A DNA stretch of 64,000 nucleotides from JAFAGX01 sp035623335 (GTDB lineage Bacteria > Acidobacteriota > Terriglobia > Terriglobales > Acidobacteriaceae). Both the position numbers and the translations under genes were made by a program. The notes below the pieces were generated by a model, which was not told where the DNA came from, ran no database searches, and saw nothing but the letters and a program-made list of their open reading frames with translations. Numbering within the stretch: position 1 is the stretch's first letter; each line of letters starts with the position of its first letter. Positions 55,658-64,000 of this stretch are shown piece after piece. The DNA lies in assembly GCA_035623335.1 (NCBI GenBank), contig DASPTQ010000320.1, forward strand, positions 1 to 64,000. Direction: 5' to 3'.

Positions 55658-56401
55658 ATGGCGCTGAAGGAGTCGGAAGCGATTGTCCTGCGATCCTATC
55701 CCGTGCGTGAGGCCGACCTGCTGGTCACGTTATTTACTCGCCTGGAAGGCAAGGTGCACGGGGTGGCGCGTGCGGCCAAGAAATCCAAGCGGCGGTTTGG
55801 CGGTGCGCTCGAGCCGCTAACCTATGTACGGGTCTATTACGCGGATCGTGAGCAGCATGACTTGGCGCGGCTGGATGCCTGCGAAGTCTTGGAATCCCCG
55901 CTCGCTAGCGAAGTGACCTATCCGCGAGCGGTGGCGCTCGGCCACGTGGCGGAATTGCTCGACGAACTGCTTCCGGAGCGAGAGTCGAACGATCCGGTAT
56001 TCCGGCTGACGCTTTCGGTGCTGGCGGGGCTGCGCGGTGGAGACATATGGCTTCCCATCACCTATTTTGAACTTTGGATGACGCGGTTGATGGGCTATCT
56101 GCCGGAACTCTCCGCCTGCATGGTGTGTGGAAAGCTCCTGGACGGAAACCGAGCATTTTTTCACGTTTTGTCGGATGGGCTCATGTGCGCCCAGGACAAA
56201 CGCCTAGCCTCTTCGGAGATCTCCGCCACTTCCCGGGCACGAGCGGCCGAGATGCTGCGGGCTCCGCTCGAGAGTTTGAGCCGGCAGGCGTGGTCCAAGA
56301 GCGAAGCCGCGGATCTGCGCAAGTTTTTGCTACAGTCATTAGAACGCCACATCGAGAAAAAGCTTGTAACCGCAGGGATGCTAGAGAAAATCAACACTTA
56401 G
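55658..56401 (+). CDS. recO: DNA repair protein RecO
   Basis: A 247-residue recombination mediator that helps RecA load at gapped DNA with RecR. N-terminal OB fold: SEAIVLRSYPVREADLLVTL, FTRLEGKVHGVARAAKKSKR. The C-terminal half has CMVCGK and a later C, a partial zinc site; RecO proteins often have four cysteines, here three are visible. First of the plus-strand group recO-glyQ-glyS-ppdK. Confidence 0.92.
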   Translation: MALKESEAIVLRSYPVREADLLVTLFTRLEGKVHGVARAAKKSKRRFGGALEPLTYVRVYYADREQHDLARLDACEVLESPLASEVTYPRAVALGHVAELLDELLPERESNDPVFRLTLSVLAGLRGGDIWLPITYFELWMTRLMGYLPELSACMVCGKLLDGNRAFFHVLSDGLMCAQDKRLASSEISATSRARAAEMLRAPLESLSRQAWSKSEAADLRKFLLQSLERHIEKKLVTAGMLEKINT

Positions 56402-56488
56402 CCATCTGCCGTTGGCTTCGCTCTGCTACGATGTCGACCAGCACGATCCTGCGGGAAGCGTGAGCTGCTTTGCCAGGGATAACGTTTC

Positions 56489-57502
56489 GTGACCTCTTCC
56501 AAGTCCAACCCGCCGACGTTCCAGGAGCTCATTCTGCAGCTGGAGAAGTTCTGGGCTGATCACGGATGTGTGCTCGGACAGCCCTACGATCTCGAAGTCG
56601 GGGCCGGCACGATGGCGCCGGAAACCTTCCTCCGCGTGCTCGGTCCTCAACCTTACAAAGTGGCTTACGTGCAGCCCTCGCGGCGACCCGCCGACGGACG
56701 CTATGGGGAGAATCCCAATCGCCTTTACAAACATTTGCAGTTACAGGTCATTCTCAAGCCTCCGCCCTCCAATGTGCAGGACCTGTATCTGGAGTCGCTC
56801 GGCGCCATGGGAATTGTCCTGCGCCAGCATGACATCAAATTCGAAGAAGATAACTGGGAGGCTCCCACCCTGAATGCCTGGGGGGTCGGCTGGCAAGTCA
56901 TGCTGGACGGTTTGGAGATCACCCAATTCACCTACTTCCAACAATGTGGTGGCTTGGCGCTCGACCCGATTTCGGCGGAGCTGACCTACGGTCTTGAACG
57001 AATCGCGGCATTCCTCCAGGATGTGGATTCGATTTACGATATCGTGTGGGCGCGCGACCCGGAAACCGGCCGGCCGACTACCTATCGCGAGGTGCGGCTG
57101 GGTGAGGAACAGCAGTTTTCCGTCTACAACTTCGAAGCGGCAGACGTCAACAAGACATGGAAGCACTTTGAATTGTTCGAAGCCGAGTGCAAGGCGCTCC
57201 TTGATGGCTACGATGCCCTCAAACAGATGCCGTCCGGCGACGGCAGCGCGCGGGACAGGACACGTTTCCCCCTGCTTCCGGCCTACGATCTCTGCCTGAA
57301 GTGCTCCCACTTATTCAATATCCTCGATGCCCGCGGCGCCATTTCCGTCACGGAACGCGTGGGCGTGATCGCCAGAGTGCGGGCCTTGGCCGTACGGATT
57401 GCGAAAGCCTACGTGGACCAGCAGAGTGAGCCTGGTGCGGAGAAGGAACCGGAGAAACGACCGAGATCGGCGAGAAAGCTCGAAATCATTGTCAGCCAGT
57501 GA
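56489..57502 (+). CDS. glyQ: Glycine-tRNA ligase alpha subunit
   Basis: A 337-residue catalytic alpha subunit starting at a GTG. Motifs: TFQELILQLEKFWADHGCVL, YDLEVGAGTMAPETFLRVLG, YVQPSRRPADGRYGENPNRL, and FTYFQQCGGLALDPIS. It is about 30-40 residues longer than usual because of a Glu/Pro/Lys-rich C-terminal tail. It works with GlyS, 108 bp downstream. Confidence 0.96.
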   Translation: MTSSKSNPPTFQELILQLEKFWADHGCVLGQPYDLEVGAGTMAPETFLRVLGPQPYKVAYVQPSRRPADGRYGENPNRLYKHLQLQVILKPPPSNVQDLYLESLGAMGIVLRQHDIKFEEDNWEAPTLNAWGVGWQVMLDGLEITQFTYFQQCGGLALDPISAELTYGLERIAAFLQDVDSIYDIVWARDPETGRPTTYREVRLGEEQQFSVYNFEAADVNKTWKHFELFEAECKALLDGYDALKQMPSGDGSARDRTRFPLLPAYDLCLKCSHLFNILDARGAISVTERVGVIARVRALAVRIAKAYVDQQSEPGAEKEPEKRPRSARKLEIIVSQ

Positions 57503-57610
57503 ACAGTCTCTTCCTGGGTCGGAGTCGAAACATCCCGGTGTGTGGAGTGTCAGACTAGCCAGGACTTTGTGGTGAGGCTCCGGAGTTTGCGAGAATAGAA
57601 TCTTCCCAAG

Positions 57611-59770
57611 ATGCCTGACTTTCTGCTTGAAATCGGTTGCGAAGAGATTCCCGCCCGGATGATCGATGGGGCTGCGACGGATTTGCGGGAGCGAGTAGCA
57701 AGACTGCTCGAAGCCGAGCACCTGGCTGCCAACCCGCGCGTCTCTCATTTGGAGACTCCCCGGCGCTTGGCAGTCCTGGCCCAGGGAATTTCCCCGGCTC
57801 AGCCGGATGTCACCGAGCAGATCATGGGCCCGCCGGTGGCCACAGCCTTTGCCGAAGGTCAGCCCACGCCGGTAGCGCACGCCTTTGCTCGCAAAGCGGG
57901 AGTCGAGCTCGGCAACCTGGAACGAGTCGCGACCCCGAAAGGAGAGCGCCTGGCAGCGACGGTCACGAAAAAGGGGCGGCCAGCCTCGGAGGTCCTCTCG
58001 GATTTGCTTCCCAAACAGATCCAATCGGTTGCCTGGCCAAAGGCCATGTATTGGCGCAAGCCTGGCGAGCTTTTTGTGCGGCCGGTACGGTGGCTGGTCG
58101 CGATGCTCGATCGAGAAGTGATCCCCATGGAATTCGATGGTATTCGCGCCGGCAATGTGTCCCGCGGACACCGGATTCTGGCTGATGGACCCGTCGAGAT
58201 CGGGGCTGCGGGCGATGCTTACCGGAAGGCGTTAGAAGCCGCTAAGGTCCTCGGCCGGGAGGCCCGCGAGCTCGAGGTCGAGAAAGCTCTGACGGCTATA
58301 ACCCGCACGATTTCCGGCGCACGCTGGCGAAAGGACCCGAGCCTGCTCGCAACGGTCGTCAACCTTACCGAGTGGCCTTCGGTGATTCTCGGCAGCTTCG
58401 ACCGCGAATTCCTGGAGCTGCCGGAAGAGATCTTGGTTACCGTCATGCGCGATCATCAGAAATACTTTGCCGTCGAGGATGCTCGTGGCCGTCTCCTGCC
58501 GCACTTCCTGGCCGTGCTGAACACCGACGGAGATCCCGAGGGAATCATCCGCCACGGGCACGAGCGGGTGTTGCGCGCCCGCTTCAACGATGCGCGATTT
58601 TTCTGGCAGACCGATCAGAAACACCCCTTGCGCGAGCGCACGGGCTGGCTTAAGAACGTGACTTTTCAGAAGGACCTCGGCAGCTACTACGAGAAAACCC
58701 TGCGCATCCAGCGACTCTCCAGTTGGCTTTGCGAAGTCATTCGCCAGGACGGCATGGCGGTGCGGCCGGGTATTGTGCATAAGGCAGCCTACCTCGCCAA
58801 GACCGATCTGACCACGGAGTTGGTGAAAGAGTTCACCGAACTCGAGGGAATTGTGGGCGGACTGTACGCTCGCATCCAAGAGCTGGACACCGGGATGCGG
58901 AAGGATACGCGGGAGTTGATCGCAGAGGCGATTTACGACCAGTACAAGCCGCAATCGATGGAGGACTCGGTCCCGCGCACGGTCGAAGGGGCGGTGCTCT
59001 CGATGGCCGACAAAGCGGATACGATTGCGGGAATGCTGGCCTTGGGTTTCGCGCCCACAGGATCGAAGGATCCCTTTGCCTTGCGCCGCCTCGCCAACGG
59101 GATCGTGAAGATCCTCGCCGAACACAAGCTGCCCATTCGGTTCAGCCAGCTGACCGATGATGCGCGGGAAGCCTATCGGGGTTCGAGTGCGGAGCGCAAA
59201 TTCTCCGCCACGGTAGATTTTGGCGGCAGCATGCGAGCATTTTTCCGGGAGCGGCTGGAATTCTATCTCACCGACCGAGGGGGCTTTACCTACGACGTCG
59301 TGAATGCGGTTCTTGCCGCGGATGCGGATGATGTCGTCGATGCTATCGCACGTGCCCAAGCGGTGGCCAAGGTTCGTCCGTCGCCTGATTTCGAATCCAT
59401 CTCCGTTGCCTTCAAGCGCATCAAGAACATCCTGCGACAAGCCGATGCGGCGGGCAAGAGGAGGGCCACGGCGCTGGATCCGAGTTTGATCGAGGCAGAG
59501 GCCGAACGAGAGCTGGCCTCGCGCATTCCGCAGGTGGCGGACCGAGTTGCCGCCCTGCGGCGACAAAAGAACTATGAGCAGGCGTTGAGGGAAATCTCCA
59601 AACTTCGTCCGGCTGTGGATTCCTTCTTCGACAAGGTTATGGTCATGGTCGACAACGAATCCTTGCGAGCCAACCGCCTCGCCTTGCTGGGGACCCTGTT
59701 GCGCGAATTCTCAACCATCGCCGATTTTTCCGAAATCGTAACCGAGGGTCAGGACCCTCAACCATCGTAA
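57611..59770 (+). CDS. glyS: Glycine-tRNA ligase beta subunit
   Basis: A 719-residue beta subunit that binds tRNA-Gly. It begins PDFLLEIGCEEIPARMID and carries TPRRLAVLAQG, YWRKPGELFVRPVRWLVAML, and the HD-like and anticodon-binding C-terminal regions (RRLANGIVKILAEH, then DRVAALRRQKNYEQALREIS, FFDKVMVM). Length is normal. ppdK follows after 22 bp. Confidence 0.96.
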   Translation: MPDFLLEIGCEEIPARMIDGAATDLRERVARLLEAEHLAANPRVSHLETPRRLAVLAQGISPAQPDVTEQIMGPPVATAFAEGQPTPVAHAFARKAGVELGNLERVATPKGERLAATVTKKGRPASEVLSDLLPKQIQSVAWPKAMYWRKPGELFVRPVRWLVAMLDREVIPMEFDGIRAGNVSRGHRILADGPVEIGAAGDAYRKALEAAKVLGREARELEVEKALTAITRTISGARWRKDPSLLATVVNLTEWPSVILGSFDREFLELPEEILVTVMRDHQKYFAVEDARGRLLPHFLAVLNTDGDPEGIIRHGHERVLRARFNDARFFWQTDQKHPLRERTGWLKNVTFQKDLGSYYEKTLRIQRLSSWLCEVIRQDGMAVRPGIVHKAAYLAKTDLTTELVKEFTELEGIVGGLYARIQELDTGMRKDTRELIAEAIYDQYKPQSMEDSVPRTVEGAVLSMADKADTIAGMLALGFAPTGSKDPFALRRLANGIVKILAEHKLPIRFSQLTDDAREAYRGSSAERKFSATVDFGGSMRAFFRERLEFYLTDRGGFTYDVVNAVLAADADDVVDAIARAQAVAKVRPSPDFESISVAFKRIKNILRQADAAGKRRATALDPSLIEAEAERELASRIPQVADRVAALRRQKNYEQALREISKLRPAVDSFFDKVMVMVDNESLRANRLALLGTLLREFSTIADFSEIVTEGQDPQPS

Positions 59771-59792
59771 AACCCTAAAGGAACGAATACCT

Positions 59793-62549
59793 ATGGCTAC
59801 GACTACTTTCTCTGAAACCGACACAGAAATCAGCAGCAACGCGCCGGCCACAACCACCAAGTACGTCTACTTTTTCGGGGACGGCAAGGCCGAGGGCAAC
59901 GGCAAAATGAAGGACGAGCTCGGCGGCAAGGGCGCCGGTCTCGCCGAGATGACCAACGCTGGGTTGCCCGTTCCCCCGGGCTTCACGATTCAGACCGAGG
60001 CTTGCCGCGAATACATGCGCCGCGGACAAACCTCGAGTGAAGTCGATCGGCAAACGGAGGCGGCACTCAAGCGCCTGGAATCGTTACAGGGCCAAGAACT
60101 CGGACGCGGCGATCATCCTTTATTGGTCAGCGTGCGCTCCGGCGCGAAGTTCTCGATGCCGGGGATGATGGACACGATTCTGAACCTCGGATTAAACGAC
60201 GAAAGTGTCGAGGCCCTGGCCAAGCGGAGCAACAATCCACGCTTTGCCTACGATTCCTATCGCCGCTTGATCCAGATGTTCGGCAATGTCGTGCTGGAGA
60301 TTCCGAAAGCGGCTTTCGACGAAGTCTTTGAAGCCAAGAAGAAGCAAAGAAAGGCCAAACTCGACACCGACCTAGACGCCAAGGCTCTCAAGGAAGTCAT
60401 TGCCGGTTACAAGAAGGTAGTCCAAAAACATACCGGACACGACTTCCCTCAAGATTCCCACGAACAGCTCATCATGGCCCGCGATGCGGTGTTTCGCTCC
60501 TGGAATAACGATCGTGCCAAGCATTACCGGCGCATCAACAACATCTCCGACGAGCTGGGCACCGCGGTAAACGTGCAAGCCATGGTCTTCGGCAATCTAG
60601 GCGAGACCAGTGGCACGGGCGTGGGTTTTACCCGCAATCCCGCGACCGGCGAGAAAGAGTTTTTTGCCGAGTTCCTGATGAATGCGCAAGGGGAAGATGT
60701 CGTGGCGGGCATTCGTACGCCGCTTCATATCGCCGAGCTGGAAAAGAAGATGCCCGAGGTTTACCACCAACTTCGTGAGATCACCACGCGCCTCGAGAGA
60801 CATTATCGCGATGTGCAGGACTTCGAGTTCACCATCCAGGACGGCAAGCTCTACATGTTACAGACCCGCAACGGCAAGCGGACAGGAATTGCGGCTGTGC
60901 GGATTGCCATCCAAATGGTGGAGGAAGGTCTGATCACGAAGGAAGAAGCGATTTTCCGGGTCGAGCCCAATCAGGTGGTGGATTTCCTTGTACCACGACT
61001 CGATGAGAAGGACGTAAAGCCGGAGGACATTCTCACGACCAAGGGCTTGCCTGCGTCTCCAGGCGCCGCCGTAGGTTGGATTGTTTTTACCGCTGATGAC
61101 GCCGTCGAGAAGGCAGGGCATGGCGCTGAAAGGCAGCCGGTGATACTAGTTCGTGCCGAGACTACTCCGGAGGACATTCACGGCATTGAAGTTGCGGCTG
61201 GCATTCTCACTTCCCAGGGCGGCATGACCAGTCACGCGGCGGTCGTCACCCGCGGCATGGGAAAGTGCTGTGTGGCCGGGGCCGGTGAGATCGCGATCGA
61301 TGAGAGAGCACGCCAGTTGCGAGCGCGCGGCCAGGTCTTGAAGGAAGGAGATTGGATCACGCTCGATGGCAGCAGTGGCCGCGTTTTGAAGGGCAGGAAA
61401 CGATTACTGCCACCCGACCCCGAGAATCTAGCCATGCTCGAACAATTCATGAAATGGGCGGAGCCTTTCCGTAAAATCGGGGTCCGCGCCAACGCTGACA
61501 TTCCACGGGATGCGGAGAAGGCGCGTGAGTTCGGAGCCGAAGGCATCGGCTTATGTCGCACGGAGCACATGTTTTTTGCTCCCGAACGCATTGATCACAT
61601 GCGGGCGATGATCATGGCGAAGAATGAAAAAGACCGTCGTGCCGCGCTCAAAGAGCTGCTTCCCATGCAGCGTAAGGATTTTGCTGGATTGTTTCGCGTC
61701 ATGAATGGTCTGCCAGTCACCATCCGCTTGCTCGATCCACCCTTGCACGAGTTCTTGCCCAAGCGCGAGGAACTGATGGTCGAGATCGGCGTGCTCGAAG
61801 CCACCAAGCCAAAATCGCCTAAGCTGAAACAGCTCCGAGCTCTCCTGCAGCGCGTCGAGGAGCTGCACGAGTTCAATCCCATGCTGGGTCATCGCGGTTG
61901 CCGACTGGGAATTACCTATCCTGAAATCACGGAAATGCAGGCGCGAGCCATCTTTGAAGCCGCGGTTGCGGTAGAGAAGGAGGGGATTAAGACTCACGCA
62001 GAAGTGATGATTCCACTTACAGCCACGCTGAAAGAGTTGGTGCATCAGGCGGCGATCGTCCGGCGAGTTGCCGACGAAGTCTTTAAGAAAAAAGGGAAGA
62101 GCGTCCATTACCTGGTAGGTACCATGATCGAGTTGCCACGCGCCTGCTTGATCGCCGGGGAAATTGCGCAAGAAGCCGAGTTCTTCAGTTTCGGCACGAA
62201 TGACCTGACTCAGACCACCTTCGGTTTTTCGAGGGACGACATCAATAAGATCCTGCCCACGTATCTGGCAGAAGGCATTCTCAAGCAGGATCCCTTCGCT
62301 GTGCTTGATCGTGAGGGGGTAGGAGAACTGGTGCGAATCGGAATCGAAGGCGGCCGCAAAACCCGCCCCCATCTCGAAGTGGGAATCTGCGGCGAACACG
62401 GCGGAGATCCGGCTTCCGTCGAATTTTGCCATCAGGTCGGAATGGACTACGTAGCATGCTCGCCGTTCCGCGTGCTTACGGCGCGTCTGGCCGCAGCACA
62501 AGCCGGTGCCAGCGACAAACTGCAGGGCAAGGCGGACAGGACTAAGTAA
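59793..62549 (+). CDS. ppdK: Pyruvate, phosphate dikinase
   Basis: A 918-residue enzyme interconverting pyruvate + ATP + Pi and PEP + AMP + PPi. N-terminal ATP-grasp domain: LGGKGAGLAEMTNAGLPVPP, SVRSGAKFSMPGMMDTILNL. The central phosphohistidine lies in SQGGMTSHAAVVTRGMGKCC. The C-terminal PEP/pyruvate barrel has EGIGLCRTEHMFF, NPMLGHRGCRLGIT, and CGEHGGDPASVEF with the catalytic Cys. The first ~30 residues are a non-conserved Thr-rich leader. Located 22 bp after glyS; no functional link to glycyl-tRNA synthesis is known, so this is just operon placement. Confidence 0.95.
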   Translation: MATTTFSETDTEISSNAPATTTKYVYFFGDGKAEGNGKMKDELGGKGAGLAEMTNAGLPVPPGFTIQTEACREYMRRGQTSSEVDRQTEAALKRLESLQGQELGRGDHPLLVSVRSGAKFSMPGMMDTILNLGLNDESVEALAKRSNNPRFAYDSYRRLIQMFGNVVLEIPKAAFDEVFEAKKKQRKAKLDTDLDAKALKEVIAGYKKVVQKHTGHDFPQDSHEQLIMARDAVFRSWNNDRAKHYRRINNISDELGTAVNVQAMVFGNLGETSGTGVGFTRNPATGEKEFFAEFLMNAQGEDVVAGIRTPLHIAELEKKMPEVYHQLREITTRLERHYRDVQDFEFTIQDGKLYMLQTRNGKRTGIAAVRIAIQMVEEGLITKEEAIFRVEPNQVVDFLVPRLDEKDVKPEDILTTKGLPASPGAAVGWIVFTADDAVEKAGHGAERQPVILVRAETTPEDIHGIEVAAGILTSQGGMTSHAAVVTRGMGKCCVAGAGEIAIDERARQLRARGQVLKEGDWITLDGSSGRVLKGRKRLLPPDPENLAMLEQFMKWAEPFRKIGVRANADIPRDAEKAREFGAEGIGLCRTEHMFFAPERIDHMRAMIMAKNEKDRRAALKELLPMQRKDFAGLFRVMNGLPVTIRLLDPPLHEFLPKREELMVEIGVLEATKPKSPKLKQLRALLQRVEELHEFNPMLGHRGCRLGITYPEITEMQARAIFEAAVAVEKEGIKTHAEVMIPLTATLKELVHQAAIVRRVADEVFKKKGKSVHYLVGTMIELPRACLIAGEIAQEAEFFSFGTNDLTQTTFGFSRDDINKILPTYLAEGILKQDPFAVLDREGVGELVRIGIEGGRKTRPHLEVGICGEHGGDPASVEFCHQVGMDYVACSPFRVLTARLAAAQAGASDKLQGKADRTK

Positions 62550-62694
62550 AGACGACGATCGCCAGGGCTTGCCGTGGGGATTTGGCGCGGCGTGACCCTA
62601 GGGCGAGGGCGCAAACTCTTACAGTAAGCCTGTGGCCTTCTTCCGATCGACTGCCGCTTTGAGAAACCGCTGAGCCGTTAAGAATCGCTGTTCG

Positions 62695-62720
62695 CTAGGT
62701 CTCTCCCTAGTATGTTTTTT
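62695..62720 (+). terminator. Weak possible terminator downstream of ppdK
   Basis: CTAGG/CCTAG, a 5-bp stem with a 6-base loop, followed four bases later by T6. It lies about 145 bp after the ppdK stop. The stem is short, so the call is tentative. Confidence 0.3.
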
Positions 62721-62785
62721 GCGACCAAGCGAAGCTCGTGATAAGACGATTCAGTGGATCCGACTAGGTGGTATTCGAAAAAGTG

Positions 62786-63379
62786 CTAATGTACTTTCTG
62801 CAGACGAGCGATCAACTTTTGAGCTAGATTCTCTTCTGACTCTGACCAGAGAAGCCGTGCAGCTGCGCCGGAATTCTTTTCTGCCCGGGCAGTGAAATCC
62901 ACGAGTTTCTGGATGTTGGCGCGCACTCGCGATTCCGCCTCACCCGTCAACTCCATTGCTTCTTGGAGAAAAGGGGAATCAAGACCAAAGTCAACCCGGA
63001 TGTGGCCATCCTGTTCGTAAGCCCTCTCTTCAAACTCCTCACCATGCACGGCAAAGCTTACGGGTGCAGGTTTCAAGACCCATTGATTTTGGTTTTGATC
63101 GAGGACCCACAGATCCCAAGCTGCCTCGAAGAGGTAGGCGTAATCTTCGTGCAGCAGGTCGGACGCGACGAGCACCGCTTCCTCCGGGCGGATTCCAGGG
63201 TTGAAGCGGCGTTCGAGGACGGTGGCCTCATTCCAGGAAACAGGATGCAGCGCGACGTATGTGATCCCGGGTTGCTGGACCGAAAACGCGAAGGCGCGCA
63301 AAAGCGACAGGGCCCGCGGCAGCATATCGTCCAACTCGAAAGTTGGATACCAGAGACTTAGGTATAAGGGATCCGGCAC
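62786..63379 (-). CDS. Conserved hypothetical protein
   Basis: A 197-residue soluble protein starting at a GTG behind a GGAG site. Opening: LYLSLWYPTFELDDMLPRAL; middle: SDLLHEDYAYLFEAAWDLWV; then VSFAVHGEEFEERAYEQDGH; and a helical C-terminus (ENLAQKLIARLQKVH). Tryptophan- and acid-rich, with no membrane segment. I do not recognise the family; acidobacterial proteins of this type are usually annotated hypothetical. Confidence 0.75.
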   Translation of the reverse strand: MPDPLYLSLWYPTFELDDMLPRALSLLRAFAFSVQQPGITYVALHPVSWNEATVLERRFNPGIRPEEAVLVASDLLHEDYAYLFEAAWDLWVLDQNQNQWVLKPAPVSFAVHGEEFEERAYEQDGHIRVDFGLDSPFLQEAMELTGEAESRVRANIQKLVDFTARAEKNSGAAARLLWSESEENLAQKLIARLQKVH

Positions 63380-63503
63380 ACTATCTCCAATTACCTAATA
63401 ATTTGATTCCAAGACAATTGCAAATGATTCGTGGTGTCACAGGATCCGCGGGTTCTCGTTGGCGGCAATTGATCTGAATGGGCGCACCCCGCGCGGTTCG
63501 ACT

Positions 63504-63532
63504 TTGACAGTGCTGGGAGGCACTGCTACGAT
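63504..63532 (+). promoter_or_regulatory. Sigma-70-type promoter for tRNA-Glu
   Basis: TTGACA (63504-63509), 17-bp spacer, TACGAT (63527-63532). Transcription would start near 63539, about 23 bp before the tRNA. Confidence 0.75.
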
Positions 63533-63561
63533 CAGTTTGGCTACCGGCTCCCGCCTCACTC

Positions 63562-63639
63562 GTCCCCGTCGTCTAGCCCGGCCTAGGACATCGCCCTTTC
63601 ACGGCGGTAACACGGGTTCAAATCCCGTCGGGGACGCCA
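63562..63639 (+). tRNA. tRNA-Glu (anticodon TTC)
   Basis: A complete cloverleaf: acceptor GTCCCCG (63562-63568) pairs with CGGGGAC (63629-63635). The anticodon stem-loop at 63591-63607 has loop CTTTCAC with anticodon TTC at 63598-63600. The T-arm contains GGGTTCAAATCCC. Discriminator G63636 is followed by an encoded CCA. Confidence 0.97.
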
Positions 63640-63725
63640 AAGGACTTCAAACCTCCGTCGAACCACCCAATGGTCCCCTTTTGTTCAGTTGGCTTTTATT
63701 AGGGCTGGACATGTGACCCGGCATG

Positions 63726-63749
63726 GCATATGCTTAGGCATATGCTTAG
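63726..63749 (+). promoter_or_regulatory. Tandem 12-bp repeat upstream of vapB-like gene
   Basis: Two head-to-tail copies of GCATATGCTTAG (63726-63737, 63738-63749), each containing the palindrome GCATATGC. They end 20 bp before the antitoxin start. AbrB/VapB antitoxins commonly autoregulate through such paired palindromes. Confidence 0.6.
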
Positions 63750-63769
63750 TGGGCGAGTTGAGGAGAGCC

Positions 63770-64000
63770 ATGAGCTTTGAACGCCACGTCAGGCTCTTTA
63801 AGAACGGCAGAAATCAAGCAGTCCGGATCCCGCGCGAGTTCGAGTTCAGGGGAGACGAAGCCATCATGCGAAAGGAAGGCGATCGCCTGATCATCGAGCC
63901 GGCTGCACCAAAGTCTCTGCTCGCTGTGCTCGCGACGCTGAAGCCTTTGGACGAGGATTTTCCACCTATTCGTGATTTACCTCCCGACCGGGTCGATCTC
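63770..64000 (+). CDS. VapB/AbrB-type antitoxin, 3' end beyond window
   Basis: 77 codons are present, running off the right edge. A GAGGAG site precedes the ATG. The N-terminus forms a SpoVT/AbrB swapped-hairpin DNA-binding domain: HVRLFKNGRNQAVRIPREFE, then DEAIMRKEGDRLIIEPA. The C-terminal part (LAVLATLKPLDEDFPP) is the toxin-binding type of tail. A VapC-like PIN-domain toxin gene is expected to the right. Confidence 0.85.
   Translation, partial: MSFERHVRLFKNGRNQAVRIPREFEFRGDEAIMRKEGDRLIIEPAAPKSLLAVLATLKPLDEDFPPIRDLPPDRVDL

Noticed and set aside
58232..59566. Long minus-strand frame across glyS
   Set aside because: Antisense shadow of glyS. No start signal and no protein-like motifs.

Overview
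The window looks like chromosomal DNA of an Acidobacteriota member (Terriglobia/Koribacter-like). This is inferred from gene content only: a TIGR02999-type ECF sigma factor next to a kinase-TolB/FlgO-like-TPR protein, several small proteins that resemble acidobacterial conserved hypotheticals, paired PilZ and LuxR-HTH signalling genes, and moderately high GC. No rRNA, phage, transposase or CRISPR array is visible. One tRNA (Glu, TTC) lies near the right end.

Layout. (1) 1-11.85 kb, minus strand: a respiratory complex I operon, nuoA-C-D-E-F-G-H-J-K-L-M, with nuoM cut by the left edge. nuoB and nuoI are absent from their usual places. (2) 12-18.5 kb, plus strand: envelope genes, namely a conserved hypothetical, a GT39-like glycosyltransferase, a membrane-anchored glycine-rich protein, a zinc-ribbon PrsW-type protease and an AsmA-like protein. 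(3) 18.5-22.6 kb, minus strand: an ECF sigma factor overlapping a very large Ser/Thr kinase. (4) 22.8-32.4 kb: metabolic and orphan genes, including thiS, a RibB protein with a degenerate GTP cyclohydrolase II half, an aldehyde dehydrogenase, an LMF1-like membrane protein followed by a CrtI-like oxidoreductase, and a receiver-PilZ protein. (5) 32.8-37.3 kb: an amidohydrolase, a racemase-fold protein lacking both catalytic cysteines, a PLP decarboxylase and a NIPSNAP protein. (6) 37.4-40.8 kb, minus strand: sulfate assimilation (Sat-CysC fusion, TauE/SafE transporter, CysQ-like phosphatase). (7) 41.2-49.1 kb: a GT2 enzyme, then a signalling region with two overlapping LuxR-HTH genes, a GAF/zinc-ribbon membrane protein, a CheY-like regulator, a double-PilZ protein and a GGDEF cyclase. 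(8) 49.2-55.3 kb, minus strand: tkt-tal-zwf-glk, supplying pentose phosphates and NADPH. (9) 55.7-62.5 kb, plus strand: recO-glyQ-glyS-ppdK. (10) 62.8-64 kb: a hypothetical gene, tRNA-Glu with a clear sigma-70 promoter, and the start of a VapB/AbrB antitoxin gene behind a tandem operator-like repeat.

Most genes are housekeeping or signalling. I did not find a clear-cut novel defence or mobile system. The best leads are the nuo operon without nuoB/nuoI, the overlapping HTH genes inside a PilZ/GGDEF/GAF region, two enzyme-fold proteins that have lost catalytic residues, and a few structured intergenic elements.
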